DNA from: Streptomyces sp. WZ-12
Lineage (GTDB): Bacteria; Actinomycetota; Actinomycetes; Streptomycetales; Streptomycetaceae
Direction: 5' to 3'
Length of the DNA stretch: 64,000 bases
NCBI RefSeq assembly: GCF_028898845.1
Contig: NZ_CP118574.1
Location: 6,235,001 to 6,299,000, forward strand
Under the pieces are notes generated by a model, which worked only from the letters and a program-made list of their open reading frames with translations, did not search any database and was not told the DNA's origin. This document shows, one piece after another, positions 34,047-42,728 of this stretch (positions within the stretch are counted from its first letter, which is position 1; every line of letters begins with the position of its first letter). The position numbers and the translations under genes are program-made.

Positions 34047-35066
34047 ATGGCGCAGGCGTACGTGACGCAAGCGGGACAGGGCCAGGGGCCCGAGCGGACC
34101 GGCTCCCGGCCGGGGCGCCTGCGCAACTGGTGGCGCAGGGAGGGGATGTGGCGCCGCGGCATCATCCTGGCGGTGCTCGCGGTGGCCCTCGGGCTGGCGA
34201 TGGTGTTGCACGCCCGGATCCCCAACACCGTGGGAAATCTGGGCAGTTTGCTGGAGACCTTCCTGCCGTGGCTGGGGCTCGGCGTCCCGCTGCTGCTGCT
34301 CTGCGCGCTGTTGCGCCGCTCGGCGACGGCGCTGGTGGCGCTGGTGCTGCCGGCCGTCGCGTGGGTCGCGCTCTTCGGCGGGCAGATCACCGACAAGTCC
34401 GGCACCGGCGGCAACCTCACCGTGCTCACCCACAACGTCGACGCAGGCAACCCCGATCCGGCCGGCACCGCCCGCGACATCGTGGCCTCCGGCGCGGACG
34501 TGGTGGCCCTGGAGGAGCTGACCGGCACGGCGCTGCCCACCTACCGCGCGGGCCTGGCCGCGACCTACCCGTACCACACGGTGCAGGGCACCGTCGGCCT
34601 GTGGAGCAAGCGCCCGCTGGCCGATATCCGCCCGGTGGACATCAAGATCGGCTGGGTCCGGGCGCTGCGCGCCACCCTCACCGCAGCCGACGGCCGACAG
34701 ATCGCCGTCTACGTCGCGCACATGCCGTCCGTGCGGGTCCACGTCGACAAGGGCTTCACCGCGAACCAGCGGGACGGCAGCGCCCGGGCGCTCGGCGAGG
34801 CGATCGCCGCCGACCCGGTCCGCCAGGTGATGCTCCTCGGCGACCTCAACGGCACCATGAACGACCGCTCACTGGCCCCGCTGACCTCCCAGCTCCGCTC
34901 CGCCCAGGGGGCGGCGGGCGACGGCTTCGGCTTCAGTTGGCCGACCGACTTCCCGATGGCCCGGATCGACCAGATCCTGGTGAAGGGCATCGACCCGGTC
35001 AAGGCGTGGGTGCTGCCGGCGACCGGCAGCGACCACCGGCCGGTGGCGGCGACCCTGAAGGTCTAA
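34047..35066 (+). CDS. Membrane-anchored endonuclease/exonuclease/phosphatase-fold protein
   Basis: 339 residues. About three hydrophobic segments (38-55, 72-90, 94-112) are followed by an EEP domain whose motifs are LTHNVDAGN, VALEELTG (catalytic Glu), YVAHMPSVRVH, LLGDLNGT and GSDHRPV (catalytic His). These are Mg-dependent phosphodiesterases or phosphatases. The orientation puts the catalytic domain after the last helix, probably outside. The substrate is unknown. ATG at 34047 with GAGGAC upstream. The 230-bp gap before it shows no gene. Confidence 0.83.
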   Translation: MAQAYVTQAGQGQGPERTGSRPGRLRNWWRREGMWRRGIILAVLAVALGLAMVLHARIPNTVGNLGSLLETFLPWLGLGVPLLLLCALLRRSATALVALVLPAVAWVALFGGQITDKSGTGGNLTVLTHNVDAGNPDPAGTARDIVASGADVVALEELTGTALPTYRAGLAATYPYHTVQGTVGLWSKRPLADIRPVDIKIGWVRALRATLTAADGRQIAVYVAHMPSVRVHVDKGFTANQRDGSARALGEAIAADPVRQVMLLGDLNGTMNDRSLAPLTSQLRSAQGAAGDGFGFSWPTDFPMARIDQILVKGIDPVKAWVLPATGSDHRPVAATLKV

Positions 35067-35170
35067 AGGAGCGCGGCCGGGCCAGAGGCCCGCGCCGGTC
35101 GGACGGCCCCCGGGACGTCCCGCCGACGCGGGCTTTTCACATGCCGTTTTCGCGTCGGAATACTGGGCCT

Positions 35171-35218
35171 GGAACACTTTGTTCCGTACTCGAACTTAGG
35201 CGTTCCGCGCAGAACGCC
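35171..35218. promoter_or_regulatory. Two palindromes upstream of the MFS gene
   Basis: GGAACA-N3-TGTTCC (35171-35185) and GGCGTTC-N6-GAACGCC (35199-35218), both perfect in their arms, lie in the 197-bp leader region of the transporter gene at 35264. They are operator candidates for an unlinked regulator. Confidence 0.45.
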
Positions 35219-35263
35219 CGCGCGGTGCACCGCGCACCTCCCCCCAACCCCGAAAGGTTCTCC

Positions 35264-36517
35264 ATGCCCTTGGCTCTGCTCGCGCTCGCGATCTCGGCCT
35301 TCGGTATCGGCACCACCGAGTTCGTGATGATGGGCCTGCTGCCCGACGTCGCGGACGATCTGGGCACCTCCGTGCCCACCGCCGGCTACCTCGTCTCCGC
35401 CTACGCCCTCGGCGTCGTCATCGGCGCCCCGCTCCTGACGGCCCTCGGCTCCCGCGTGCCCCGCAAGCGGATGCTGGTGGCACTGATGGCGGTCTTCACG
35501 GTCGGCAACCTCGCCTCCGCCCTGGCCCCCACCTTCGGCCTGCTGGTCGCCGGCCGGCTGCTGGCCGGGCTGCCGCACGGCGCGTTCTTCGGCGTCGGCG
35601 CGGTGGTCGCGGCCCGGATGGTGCACGAGGGCCGCCGGGCCCGCGCGGTGGCGACCATGTTCCTCGGCCTGACCATCGCCAACATCGTCGGCGTGCCCGC
35701 CGCCACCCTGCTCGGCCAGCACCTCGGCTGGCGCGCCACCTTCCTCGTCGTGGCCGTCATCGGCCTGGTCGCGATGGCCGCCCTGGCCCGGCTGATCCCG
35801 CCGCTGCCCGCCGAGGCGCGCACCGGCCTCGGCGGCGAGCTGCGCGCGCTCGGCAACCGCCAAGTGCTGCTCGGCCTGCTCACCACCGTCTTCGGCTTCG
35901 CCGGCGTCTTCGCCGTCTACAGCTACCTGGCGTCGATGATGACCGAGGTCACCGGCTTCGCCGCCGGCACCGTCCCGGTGGTCCTGGCGCTGTTCGGCAT
36001 CGGCATGACGCTGGGCGCGCTGGCCGCCGGGCCGCTCACCGACCGGGCGCTGCGCCCCACCCTCTACGCCGCCCTCGGTGCGCTCGCCGTCGTCCTGACC
36101 GTCTTCCACTTCGTCGCGACGGTGAAGTGGGCGGCGCTGGTCAGCGTCGTCCTGATCGGCGCGGTCGGCTTCCTGACCACCACACCGCTGCAGATGCTGG
36201 TGATGAACAAGGCCCAGCACGCGCCCACCCTGGCCGCCGCCTCCAACCAGTCGGCGTTCAACCTCGCCAACGCCGGCGGCGCCTGGATCGGCGGCCTGGT
36301 CCTCTCGGCGGGCTGGGGCTGGACCTCGCCCACCCTGGCCGGCGCGGTACTGGCCGCCGCCGGCCTGGTGGTGGCGCTGGTCGCCGGCCTGCTGGACCGC
36401 GGCGCCCCCGAGACCACCAAGATCGTGGCGCGCGGCGGCGAGGGCGAGCCGGGGCCGGCGGCCCCGGACCGGGCGGCGGCGGACGCCGTCACGCCCCCTC
36501 TCGCCAGTGGTTCGTGA
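35264..36517 (+). CDS. MFS transporter, AraJ/chloramphenicol-resistance-like
   Basis: 417 residues, 12 hydrophobic segments. ISAFGIGTTEFVMMGLLPDVA at the N-terminus is the hallmark of the AraJ/Cmr/PbuE-type DHA1 subfamily. GSRVPRKRML is motif A and LPHGAFFGVGAVVAARMV is typical. Role: export of sugars, nucleosides or drugs, substrate not determined. ATG at 35264 with GAAAGG upstream. Its 3' end overlaps the convergent nadE gene by 29 bp. Confidence 0.87.
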   Translation: MPLALLALAISAFGIGTTEFVMMGLLPDVADDLGTSVPTAGYLVSAYALGVVIGAPLLTALGSRVPRKRMLVALMAVFTVGNLASALAPTFGLLVAGRLLAGLPHGAFFGVGAVVAARMVHEGRRARAVATMFLGLTIANIVGVPAATLLGQHLGWRATFLVVAVIGLVAMAALARLIPPLPAEARTGLGGELRALGNRQVLLGLLTTVFGFAGVFAVYSYLASMMTEVTGFAAGTVPVVLALFGIGMTLGALAAGPLTDRALRPTLYAALGALAVVLTVFHFVATVKWAALVSVVLIGAVGFLTTTPLQMLVMNKAQHAPTLAAASNQSAFNLANAGGAWIGGLVLSAGWGWTSPTLAGAVLAAAGLVVALVAGLLDRGAPETTKIVARGGEGEPGPAAPDRAAADAVTPPLASGS

Positions 36518-38243
36518 TCGGCAGCCGCCGGTCCTTCCCGAAGCCCTTGGCGGAGATCTTGGTGCCGGGCGGGTACTGCCGGCGCTTGTACTCGGCGCGG
36601 TCCACCAGCCGCAGCACCCGGGTCACCAGCGCCGCGTCGAAGCCCTGCGCCACGATCTGCGCCCGGCCCAGGTCACGGTCGACGTACAGCTCCAGGACCC
36701 GGTCCAGCACCGGATAGTCCGGCAGTGAGTCGGTGTCGACCTGGCCGGGCCGCAGCTCGGCGCTGGGCGGCTTGCTGAGCGTGTGCTCCGGGATCGGCGG
36801 GGTCTGGCCGCGCTCGGCGGCGGCCCGGTTGCGCCAGTGCGCCAGCTCGTAGACGACCGTCTTGTAGACGTCCTTGATCGGGCCGTAGCCGCCGACCGAG
36901 TCGCCGTAGAGCGTCGAATAGCCGCATGCCAGCTCGGACTTGTTGCCCGGCGCGAGCACCAGGTGCCCCTCCTGGTTGGAGATCCCCATCAGGATCGTGC
37001 CGCGCAGCCGCGACTGGAGGTTCTCCTCGGCGAGCCCGGTCAGCCCCAGCGCCCCCAGGTAGGCGTCGAACATCGGCCCGATCGGCACCGTGCGGAAGTG
37101 CAGCCCCGTACGGCGGGCCAACTCGGCGGCGTCGTCCAGGGAATGCTGGGAGGAGTAGCGCGAGGGCATCGCCACCGCGTGCACCTGGCCGGCACCCAGC
37201 GCGTCGCAGGCGAGCGCGGCCACCAGCGCGGAGTCGACGCCGCCGGACAGCCCGAGCACCACGCTGCCGAAGCCGTTCTTGGCGACGTAGGCGCGCAGCC
37301 CCACCACCAGCGCGGTGTAGACCTCCTCCAGATCGTCGAGCCGCGCGGCGATCCCGCCCGCCGTCTGCGGCGGGTACGGCGCCAACTCCTTTGCGGAGAG
37401 CACCACATGGTCCACCCGCAGCCCGTCGTCCAGCACCCCGGACGGCGGTTCGGGCGCCGCGGCGGGCAGCTCCAGATCGAGCAGCACGCACCCCTCGGCG
37501 AACTGCGGGGCTCGCGCGATCACCCCGCCGTCCCGGTCGACGACGATCGAGTCGCCGTCGAAGACCAACTCGTCCTGACCACCCATCATCGCCAGATACG
37601 CGGTGGTGCAGCCGGCCTCCTGGGCCCGCTTGCGGACCAGCTCCAGCCGGGTGTCGTCCTTGTTCCGCTCGTACGGCGAGGCGTTGACGGACAGCAGCAG
37701 CCCGGCGCCGGCGCTGCGCGCGGCCGGCACCCGCCCGCCCTCCTGCCACAGGTCCTCGCAGATGGCCAGCGCCACGTCGACGCCGTGGACCCGGATCACG
37801 GGCAGGGTGTCGCCGGGGACGAAGTAGCGGAACTCGTCGAAGACGCCGTAGTTGGGCAGGTGGTGCTTGGCGAAGGAGAGCGCGACCGCGCCGCGGTGCA
37901 GCACCGCCGCCGCGTTCTGCGGCGCGCCGGCCGGCCGGCCGTAGCGGGGCAGCGCCTGTGCGCAGCGGTCGAGGTAGCCGACGACGACGGGGACGTCGCC
38001 CAGCCCCTCCGCGGCCAGCCGGCCGGCGAGTTCGGTCAGCGCGGCCCGGCTGGCCGTCACGAACGAGGCGCGCAGCGCGAGGTCCTCGACGGGGTAGCCG
38101 GTCAGCGCCATCTCGGGGAAGGCGACGAGGTGCGAGCCCTGGCCGGCGGCGTGCCGGGTCCAGTGCACGATCGTCTCGGCGTTCCGCGCGATGTCGCCGA
38201 CACAGGAATCGATCTGATTGAGGGCGAGACGAAGTTGAGGCAC
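36489..38243 (-). CDS. nadE: Glutamine-dependent NAD+ synthetase
   Basis: 584 residues. Amidates deamido-NAD to NAD+. The N-terminal nitrilase-type glutaminase domain (1-265) has its triad in FPEMALTGYP (Glu), SFAKHHLPNYGVFDE (Lys) and AICEDLW (Cys). The C-terminal synthetase domain (about 300-584) has the PP-loop LSGGVDSALV and NKSELACGYSTLYGD. Ammonia passes between the domains. The start at 38243 is convergent with the preceding transporter and shares its last 29 bp. Confidence 0.94.
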   Translation of the reverse strand: MPQLRLALNQIDSCVGDIARNAETIVHWTRHAAGQGSHLVAFPEMALTGYPVEDLALRASFVTASRAALTELAGRLAAEGLGDVPVVVGYLDRCAQALPRYGRPAGAPQNAAAVLHRGAVALSFAKHHLPNYGVFDEFRYFVPGDTLPVIRVHGVDVALAICEDLWQEGGRVPAARSAGAGLLLSVNASPYERNKDDTRLELVRKRAQEAGCTTAYLAMMGGQDELVFDGDSIVVDRDGGVIARAPQFAEGCVLLDLELPAAAPEPPSGVLDDGLRVDHVVLSAKELAPYPPQTAGGIAARLDDLEEVYTALVVGLRAYVAKNGFGSVVLGLSGGVDSALVAALACDALGAGQVHAVAMPSRYSSQHSLDDAAELARRTGLHFRTVPIGPMFDAYLGALGLTGLAEENLQSRLRGTILMGISNQEGHLVLAPGNKSELACGYSTLYGDSVGGYGPIKDVYKTVVYELAHWRNRAAAERGQTPPIPEHTLSKPPSAELRPGQVDTDSLPDYPVLDRVLELYVDRDLGRAQIVAQGFDAALVTRVLRLVDRAEYKRRQYPPGTKISAKGFGKDRRLPITNHWREGA

Positions 38244-38291
38244 CCCGCCAGTCTAATCGTCTTTCTGACGCAATGGGGGTGCGACGCCGTG

Positions 38292-38328
38292 CCGCGGCCC
38301 CCTGCGACGACGTCACAGGGGGCCGCGG
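38292..38328 (-). terminator. Terminator of the multicopper oxidase gene
   Basis: 13-bp perfect stem CCGCGGCCCCCTG at 38292-38304 and its complement at 38316-38328, 11-nt loop, 28 nt beyond the oxidase stop on the minus strand and upstream of nadE. Confidence 0.8.
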
Positions 38329-38355
38329 TGGAGACGGGGAGTCCGGTCCCGGCGG

Positions 38356-40305
38356 TCACTTCTGCCGGTAGCCGAGGACCGTCATCATCCCGGACTCCGA
38401 GTGGTAGATGTTGTGGCAGTGCAGCATCCACAGCCCGGGGTTGTCGGCGTCCAGGTCCACGGCCAGGCGCTCACCGGGCCGCATGATCGTGGTGTCCTTG
38501 CGCGGCCCGCCGTCGGGGAGCGTGAAGCTGTGACCGTGCAGGTGCATCGGGTGCCACATCTTCGTGCGGTTGCGGAACACCAACCGCACCCGCTCTCCCT
38601 CCCGGACCGGGTAGCGCTGCGACGGGGTGTACGGGCGCCCGTTGATCGCCCAGTTGAAGCTCCGCATGTTGCCGTTGAGCCGCAGGCTGATGGTGCGGTC
38701 CGGTTGCCGGATCCGGGCCCGCACGCTCTCGTCCGCCCGGAGCCGGTCCGCGGTCATCAGCCGCCCCTCCAACTCCCTGGGGTGGGCCGACGCATCCGGA
38801 GCCCGGCCGCTCGCGGTGCGCAGCACGGCTAGCGCGCTCTTGCCCGGACCCTTGCTGTCGGCGATGGCGACCAGCGGGAAGACCCCGGACCCGGCGGTGA
38901 CCAGGACGTCGTAGCGCTCGGCCATGCCGATCAGCAACTGCTCGGCGCGGGCGTGCTCCACGGGGTGGCCGTCGGTGTGCGTGACGGTCATCCGGTGCCC
39001 GCCCAGCGCCACCCGGTAGGCGGTGTCGCCGCCGGCGTTGATGAAGCGGATCCGGATCCGGTCGCCGGGCCGGCACCGGAAGGTCTCCGGCGCCCTCTTC
39101 GTGCGGCCGTTGATGAGGTGGTAGGGGTAATTCACGTTCCCGGGCATGCTCTTCAGCACGGCGCTGTGGCTGCTGTCGCTCAGGAGGCGGCTGGGCCCGG
39201 AGCGGCCGTCGTGTCTTGGACCGTCGTCGCGGCGCGCCCCGCGGCCCGCCCGTGCCGCGGGCATGGGCGCGGCGCCCACGGCCGCGCGGGTGCTCGTGCC
39301 CGGCAGCGGCACGTCGCCCAGGCCGACGTCGTGCAGGCTCTGGTCCGCCAGGCCCAGGCCCAGGGTGCCCAGGCGCGAGCCGTCCACGTCGGGCACGAGC
39401 CGGTCGAGGTCCACGTTGGGGAAGACCGCGGGTCCCCAGCCGGGGGGCCTGGTTTCGCCGCCCGTGCTGTCGTGTTCGTCGCGGTCGTGGCGCTCGGGGC
39501 TGCTGGTGCTGTGCCCGGCGCCGTGGTCGTTCGTGCGCCCGTGGCCGTGGTCGGATCCGGGTCCGGCCATGGCGCTGTGACCGCCTCCGTGGTCGGAGCC
39601 GTCGTGCCCGTGCATGGAGCCCCGACCGTGGTTGAGCTCGTTCAGCACGGTGTCCGGGTTGCTGCCGTCCACCCCGTCGAGCCAGTCGTCCAGGACGACC
39701 ACCCACTCGTGGTCGTACTCCAACGGCTCCCTGGGGTCGTCGATGATCAGCGGGCCGTAGAGCCCGTGGTCCTGCTGGACGCCGACGTGCGGATGGAACC
39801 AGTAGGTGCCCGGATCGGGGACCCGGAAGCGGTAGTGGAAGGAGCTGCCGGGCCTGATGGCGCGCTGGGTGATGTCGGGGACGCCGTCCATGTCGTTGCG
39901 CAGCCTGAGCCCGTGCCAGTGCACCGTGGTCGACTGCGGGAGGTGGTTGACGAAGGTCATCGACAGGGTGTCGCCCGCGGTGACCCGGATCTCCTTGCCC
40001 GGCAGTTGGTCGCCGTACACCCAGGTGTCGACGGACAGGCTGCCGAGGTCGATCCGGGCCTTCTGGGCCTCCATGTGCAGCCGGCGCACCCGCCCGGAGT
40101 CGTTGCGCCGGCGCTCGACCTCGGCGACCTCCGGGCCGCGCGGGTCGACGTAGCGGCCGCCGCGTGCGTGGTCGTGGGCGCGCCGGGCGTCCGGGCGTGG
40201 GGTCGCGCTGGCGGTACCGGCGGACGAGGCCAGCAGGCCGCCGCCGGCGACCGCGATGCCCGCGCTGAGCAGGGCGCGTCTGGAGTGTGTGGAAGGAGAG
40301 TCCAT
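38356..40305 (-). CDS. Tat-exported multicopper oxidase with His-rich insert
   Basis: 649 residues. Twin-arginine signal SRRALLSAG at the N-terminus. Copper ligands appear in order: HWHG (about 128), HPHVG (about 170), HPMHLHGH and HCHNIYHSESGM near the C-terminus. The last Cys-His pair binds type 1 copper and its axial Met follows. Three cupredoxin domains are expected. An unusual segment at about residues 228-275 is rich in His, Asp and Gly (HGHDGSDHGGGH and similar) and sits between domains; a second Ala/Arg-rich linker follows. Likely secreted laccase or cuprous oxidase. The ATG at 40305 has GAGGTG upstream. Confidence 0.9.
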   Translation of the reverse strand: MDSPSTHSRRALLSAGIAVAGGGLLASSAGTASATPRPDARRAHDHARGGRYVDPRGPEVAEVERRRNDSGRVRRLHMEAQKARIDLGSLSVDTWVYGDQLPGKEIRVTAGDTLSMTFVNHLPQSTTVHWHGLRLRNDMDGVPDITQRAIRPGSSFHYRFRVPDPGTYWFHPHVGVQQDHGLYGPLIIDDPREPLEYDHEWVVVLDDWLDGVDGSNPDTVLNELNHGRGSMHGHDGSDHGGGHSAMAGPGSDHGHGRTNDHGAGHSTSSPERHDRDEHDSTGGETRPPGWGPAVFPNVDLDRLVPDVDGSRLGTLGLGLADQSLHDVGLGDVPLPGTSTRAAVGAAPMPAARAGRGARRDDGPRHDGRSGPSRLLSDSSHSAVLKSMPGNVNYPYHLINGRTKRAPETFRCRPGDRIRIRFINAGGDTAYRVALGGHRMTVTHTDGHPVEHARAEQLLIGMAERYDVLVTAGSGVFPLVAIADSKGPGKSALAVLRTASGRAPDASAHPRELEGRLMTADRLRADESVRARIRQPDRTISLRLNGNMRSFNWAINGRPYTPSQRYPVREGERVRLVFRNRTKMWHPMHLHGHSFTLPDGGPRKDTTIMRPGERLAVDLDADNPGLWMLHCHNIYHSESGMMTVLGYRQK

Positions 40306-40771
40306 GAGTTGAGCACCTCGTGGCGAAGTCAGGGAACGGGGAGCGAGAGCGACCGCGGACCCCGGTAGGTGCGAGATCTCCCGGCCCGGCCTGACGGGGG
40401 CGCCGCGGAGAGCCGGGGCGGGGCCGGGGCGGGGGACCGTCGGGGAGGCCGGGCGGGTGGCGGGAAGTGCTCCGGCGCACTCAGCCGGCGGTCGGGCGCG
40501 GCCTGGTTGACGCGCTGGCCGGGGATATCGGCCACCGGCCGCGCGGTGGGCGACCGGGCCGGGTGGCGGCCCTGCGGTGATCACCCATCGCGCACCTCTC
40601 GACGGTCGGAGACCTGCACGGCGCACCCTGGGCCCCGGGGCCCACCCCGGAGGTGACCCATCGCGCCGCGCTCGCCGCGCCCCGTGGACCGCCCGCCTAT
40701 TCTTGGCCTTCCCTCGCCCCCGGCGAACCCGGCATTCCGGACGAATCGTCGGTTTCCACCCGAACACCAGG
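40306..40771. other. Gene-free 466-bp divergent region with a 16-bp palindrome
   Basis: No supported gene lies between the multicopper oxidase and the DUF998 gene, which diverge here. The region contains TGGGCCCCGGGGCCCA, a perfect 16-bp palindrome at 40629-40644. No strong -10/-35 pair is evident. Promoters for both genes must lie within it. Confidence 0.5.
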
Positions 40772-41533
40772 ATGTCCGTGCGCCCGACCCGCCCCGCCCC
40801 CGGTGCCCGTACGGCGGCCGCCGCCGTGCTGTTCCTCGGCGCGCTCGCCTACACCGCCTGGGTGTTGGAGCTGGTGATCGCCACCGGTCTGGACCCGGTG
40901 CGGGCGTACGTGAGCGAACTGGCCGCCGCGGACCAGCCGCTGGGCGGACTGTTCCGGGCCACCGACCTGGTCGCCGGGCTGCTGGTGCTCCTCGGCGCGC
41001 TGCTCGCGCTCGCCGCGACCCGGCGGCGGCCCTGGACGACCGCCGGCCTGGCCGCGCTGGCCCTGTTCGGCGCCGCCACCGCGCTGGACTCCCGACTGCC
41101 GCTGAGCTGCCCGCCCATCAGCGACCCGGTCTGCGCCGCCCGGGAGACCGCCGGGCTGGTCCCGGCCACCCACACCGCGCACGCGGTCAGCAGCACCCTG
41201 GCCATGCTGGGCGCGCTCGCCGCGCTGATCCTGCTCACCGTCGCCGCCCGCCGGTACGGCCAGTGGCCCGCGCTCGCCCGCCTCGGCCCGGCGCTGGTGC
41301 TGGCCGAACTCGCCGCCACCGCCTGGACGATGGCCGAGATCGCCGTCCTCACCGCGGGCCGGGCGACCTGGGCGCTCGGCGTCGGCCAGCGCCTCCAGGT
41401 GCTGCTGGTCGCCGTCTACCTCGCCGTGCTCGCCGGCTGCCTGGCCCGCCCCGACACCCGGGTCCGGCCCGACCCTCCGTCCGTACCGACGCCGCGCCCA
41501 GCGGACCCGCCGCCAGGAGACCGAGCCCCATGA
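40772..41533 (+). CDS. DUF998 family membrane protein
   Basis: 253 residues from the ATG at 40772 (a further N-terminal extension is open but low-complexity). Six hydrophobic segments, with YVSELAAADQPLGGLFRATDLVAGLLVLLGALLA characteristic of DUF998. A Cys-containing outer loop (LSCPPISDPVC) lies between helices 3 and 4. Pro-rich C-terminal tail. Function unknown. It overlaps the alpha/beta hydrolase start by ATGA, suggesting coupled expression. Confidence 0.82.
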   Translation: MSVRPTRPAPGARTAAAAVLFLGALAYTAWVLELVIATGLDPVRAYVSELAAADQPLGGLFRATDLVAGLLVLLGALLALAATRRRPWTTAGLAALALFGAATALDSRLPLSCPPISDPVCAARETAGLVPATHTAHAVSSTLAMLGALAALILLTVAARRYGQWPALARLGPALVLAELAATAWTMAEIAVLTAGRATWALGVGQRLQVLLVAVYLAVLAGCLARPDTRVRPDPPSVPTPRPADPPPGDRAP

Positions 41534-42417
41534 ACCGCTCCGCAGAACCCCGCCCCGCCCCCGGCCGGATGGTGCGCGTCGGCGGGCTGCCGCTGCACGT
41601 GCTGAGCGAGGGCCGCGGCCCCGTCGTCGTGCTCAGCGGCGGCCTCGGCATGGCCTGGTTCGACTGGGACGCGGTCGCCGCGCTGCTCGTCCCGCACCGC
41701 ACCGTCGTCCGCTTCGACCGCCCCGGCCTGGGCCTGAGCGCCCCGGCCGGCGGACCGCCCGACCTGGCCGGCGAGGCGGACCGGATCGCCGGACTGTTGG
41801 ACGCGCTCGACTACCGGGAGCCGGCCACCGTCGTCGGCCACTCGCTGGCGGGCTTCCACGCCGAGGCGTTCGCCCGGCTCCACCCGAACCGCTGCGCCGG
41901 GCTCGTCCTCGTCGACGGCAGCGTCGAGGAGGACCCGCGGCCCCGACTGCCGCGCGCCGTGCGGACGGCGTGGGCCGGCGCGCTGGCCCGGGCGCTGTCG
42001 GCCGCCGGGATGCCGCGCGCCCTCGGGCCCGCCACCCGGCGGCTGATCGGGCGCGCCACCACGGTCGGCAGCCACCCGCCGCACCCGTGGGAGGCCGCCG
42101 GCTACCGCACCAGCCGGGTCGTGCGCGCCTGCGTCCTGGAGAACGCCACCTACCCCTACCAGGCCGCCGACCTCGCCGCGCTGCGCGCGGACCGCCCGCT
42201 GCCCGCCGTCCCGGTCGCCGTCCTCGCGGCCCACGACGGCGGGGGCGGCGCCCGCGACCAGCGGTGGTTGGCCCGCCAGCGGGCGCTCGCCGAGCTGTTG
42301 GGCGGCCGCTGCACGGTCGCCGCCCCGGCCGGCCACCTGATGATGGCCGACGCCCCGGAGACCATCGCCCGCGCCGTACTGGACCTCGCCGCCGACCCGG
42401 CGGCCCCGGAACGCTGA
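41530..42417 (+). CDS. Alpha/beta hydrolase
   Basis: 295 residues. Nucleophile elbow GHSLAG with Ser105; oxyanion region VVVLSGGLGMAWFDW; late His in PAGHLMMAD. A typical alpha/beta-hydrolase-fold esterase, lipase or haloperoxidase-like enzyme with a short lid between strands 6 and 7. No signal peptide. Translationally coupled to the DUF998 membrane protein, so possibly a membrane-associated pair. Substrate unknown. Confidence 0.85.
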   Translation: MNRSAEPRPAPGRMVRVGGLPLHVLSEGRGPVVVLSGGLGMAWFDWDAVAALLVPHRTVVRFDRPGLGLSAPAGGPPDLAGEADRIAGLLDALDYREPATVVGHSLAGFHAEAFARLHPNRCAGLVLVDGSVEEDPRPRLPRAVRTAWAGALARALSAAGMPRALGPATRRLIGRATTVGSHPPHPWEAAGYRTSRVVRACVLENATYPYQAADLAALRADRPLPAVPVAVLAAHDGGGGARDQRWLARQRALAELLGGRCTVAAPAGHLMMADAPETIARAVLDLAADPAAPER

Positions 42418-42636
42418 CGCTCCGCGCCGCAGTCCGGCAACGACCGCCGGAACAACCGCCGGAAGGGCAAGGAACGGGCCGCTCAATACCCGGTCAACGG
42501 CCCCCCACGCCGCCTCCAAGACTGGATCAAGCCGCCCGGAATGTGGCCGTCGGCCGCGCAGACCCGGCCTCGCGCGGGGAAGATGCCTGGCGCGGGCGGA
42601 CGGAGAACGGTTCTGATTCAGGCCAAGGGTGCGTAA

Positions 42637-42664
42637 TGTGACGGTAACCCCCTGACGTGATACT
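42637..42664 (+). promoter_or_regulatory. Candidate promoter of glnA2
   Basis: TGTGAC and GATACT with 16-bp spacing, about 65 nt upstream of the ATG. GTGAC and GTAAC half-sites overlap the -35 region and could be part of a GlnR- or PhoP-type site, but the spacing does not fit the GlnR consensus well. The rest of the 311-bp gap before glnA2 shows no gene. Confidence 0.35.
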
Positions 42665-42728
42665 GGTGGGCCACGACGCGATGATCCCCGCGTGGACAGG
42701 CCGAATGACCTGCAAGGATTGGTGAACC

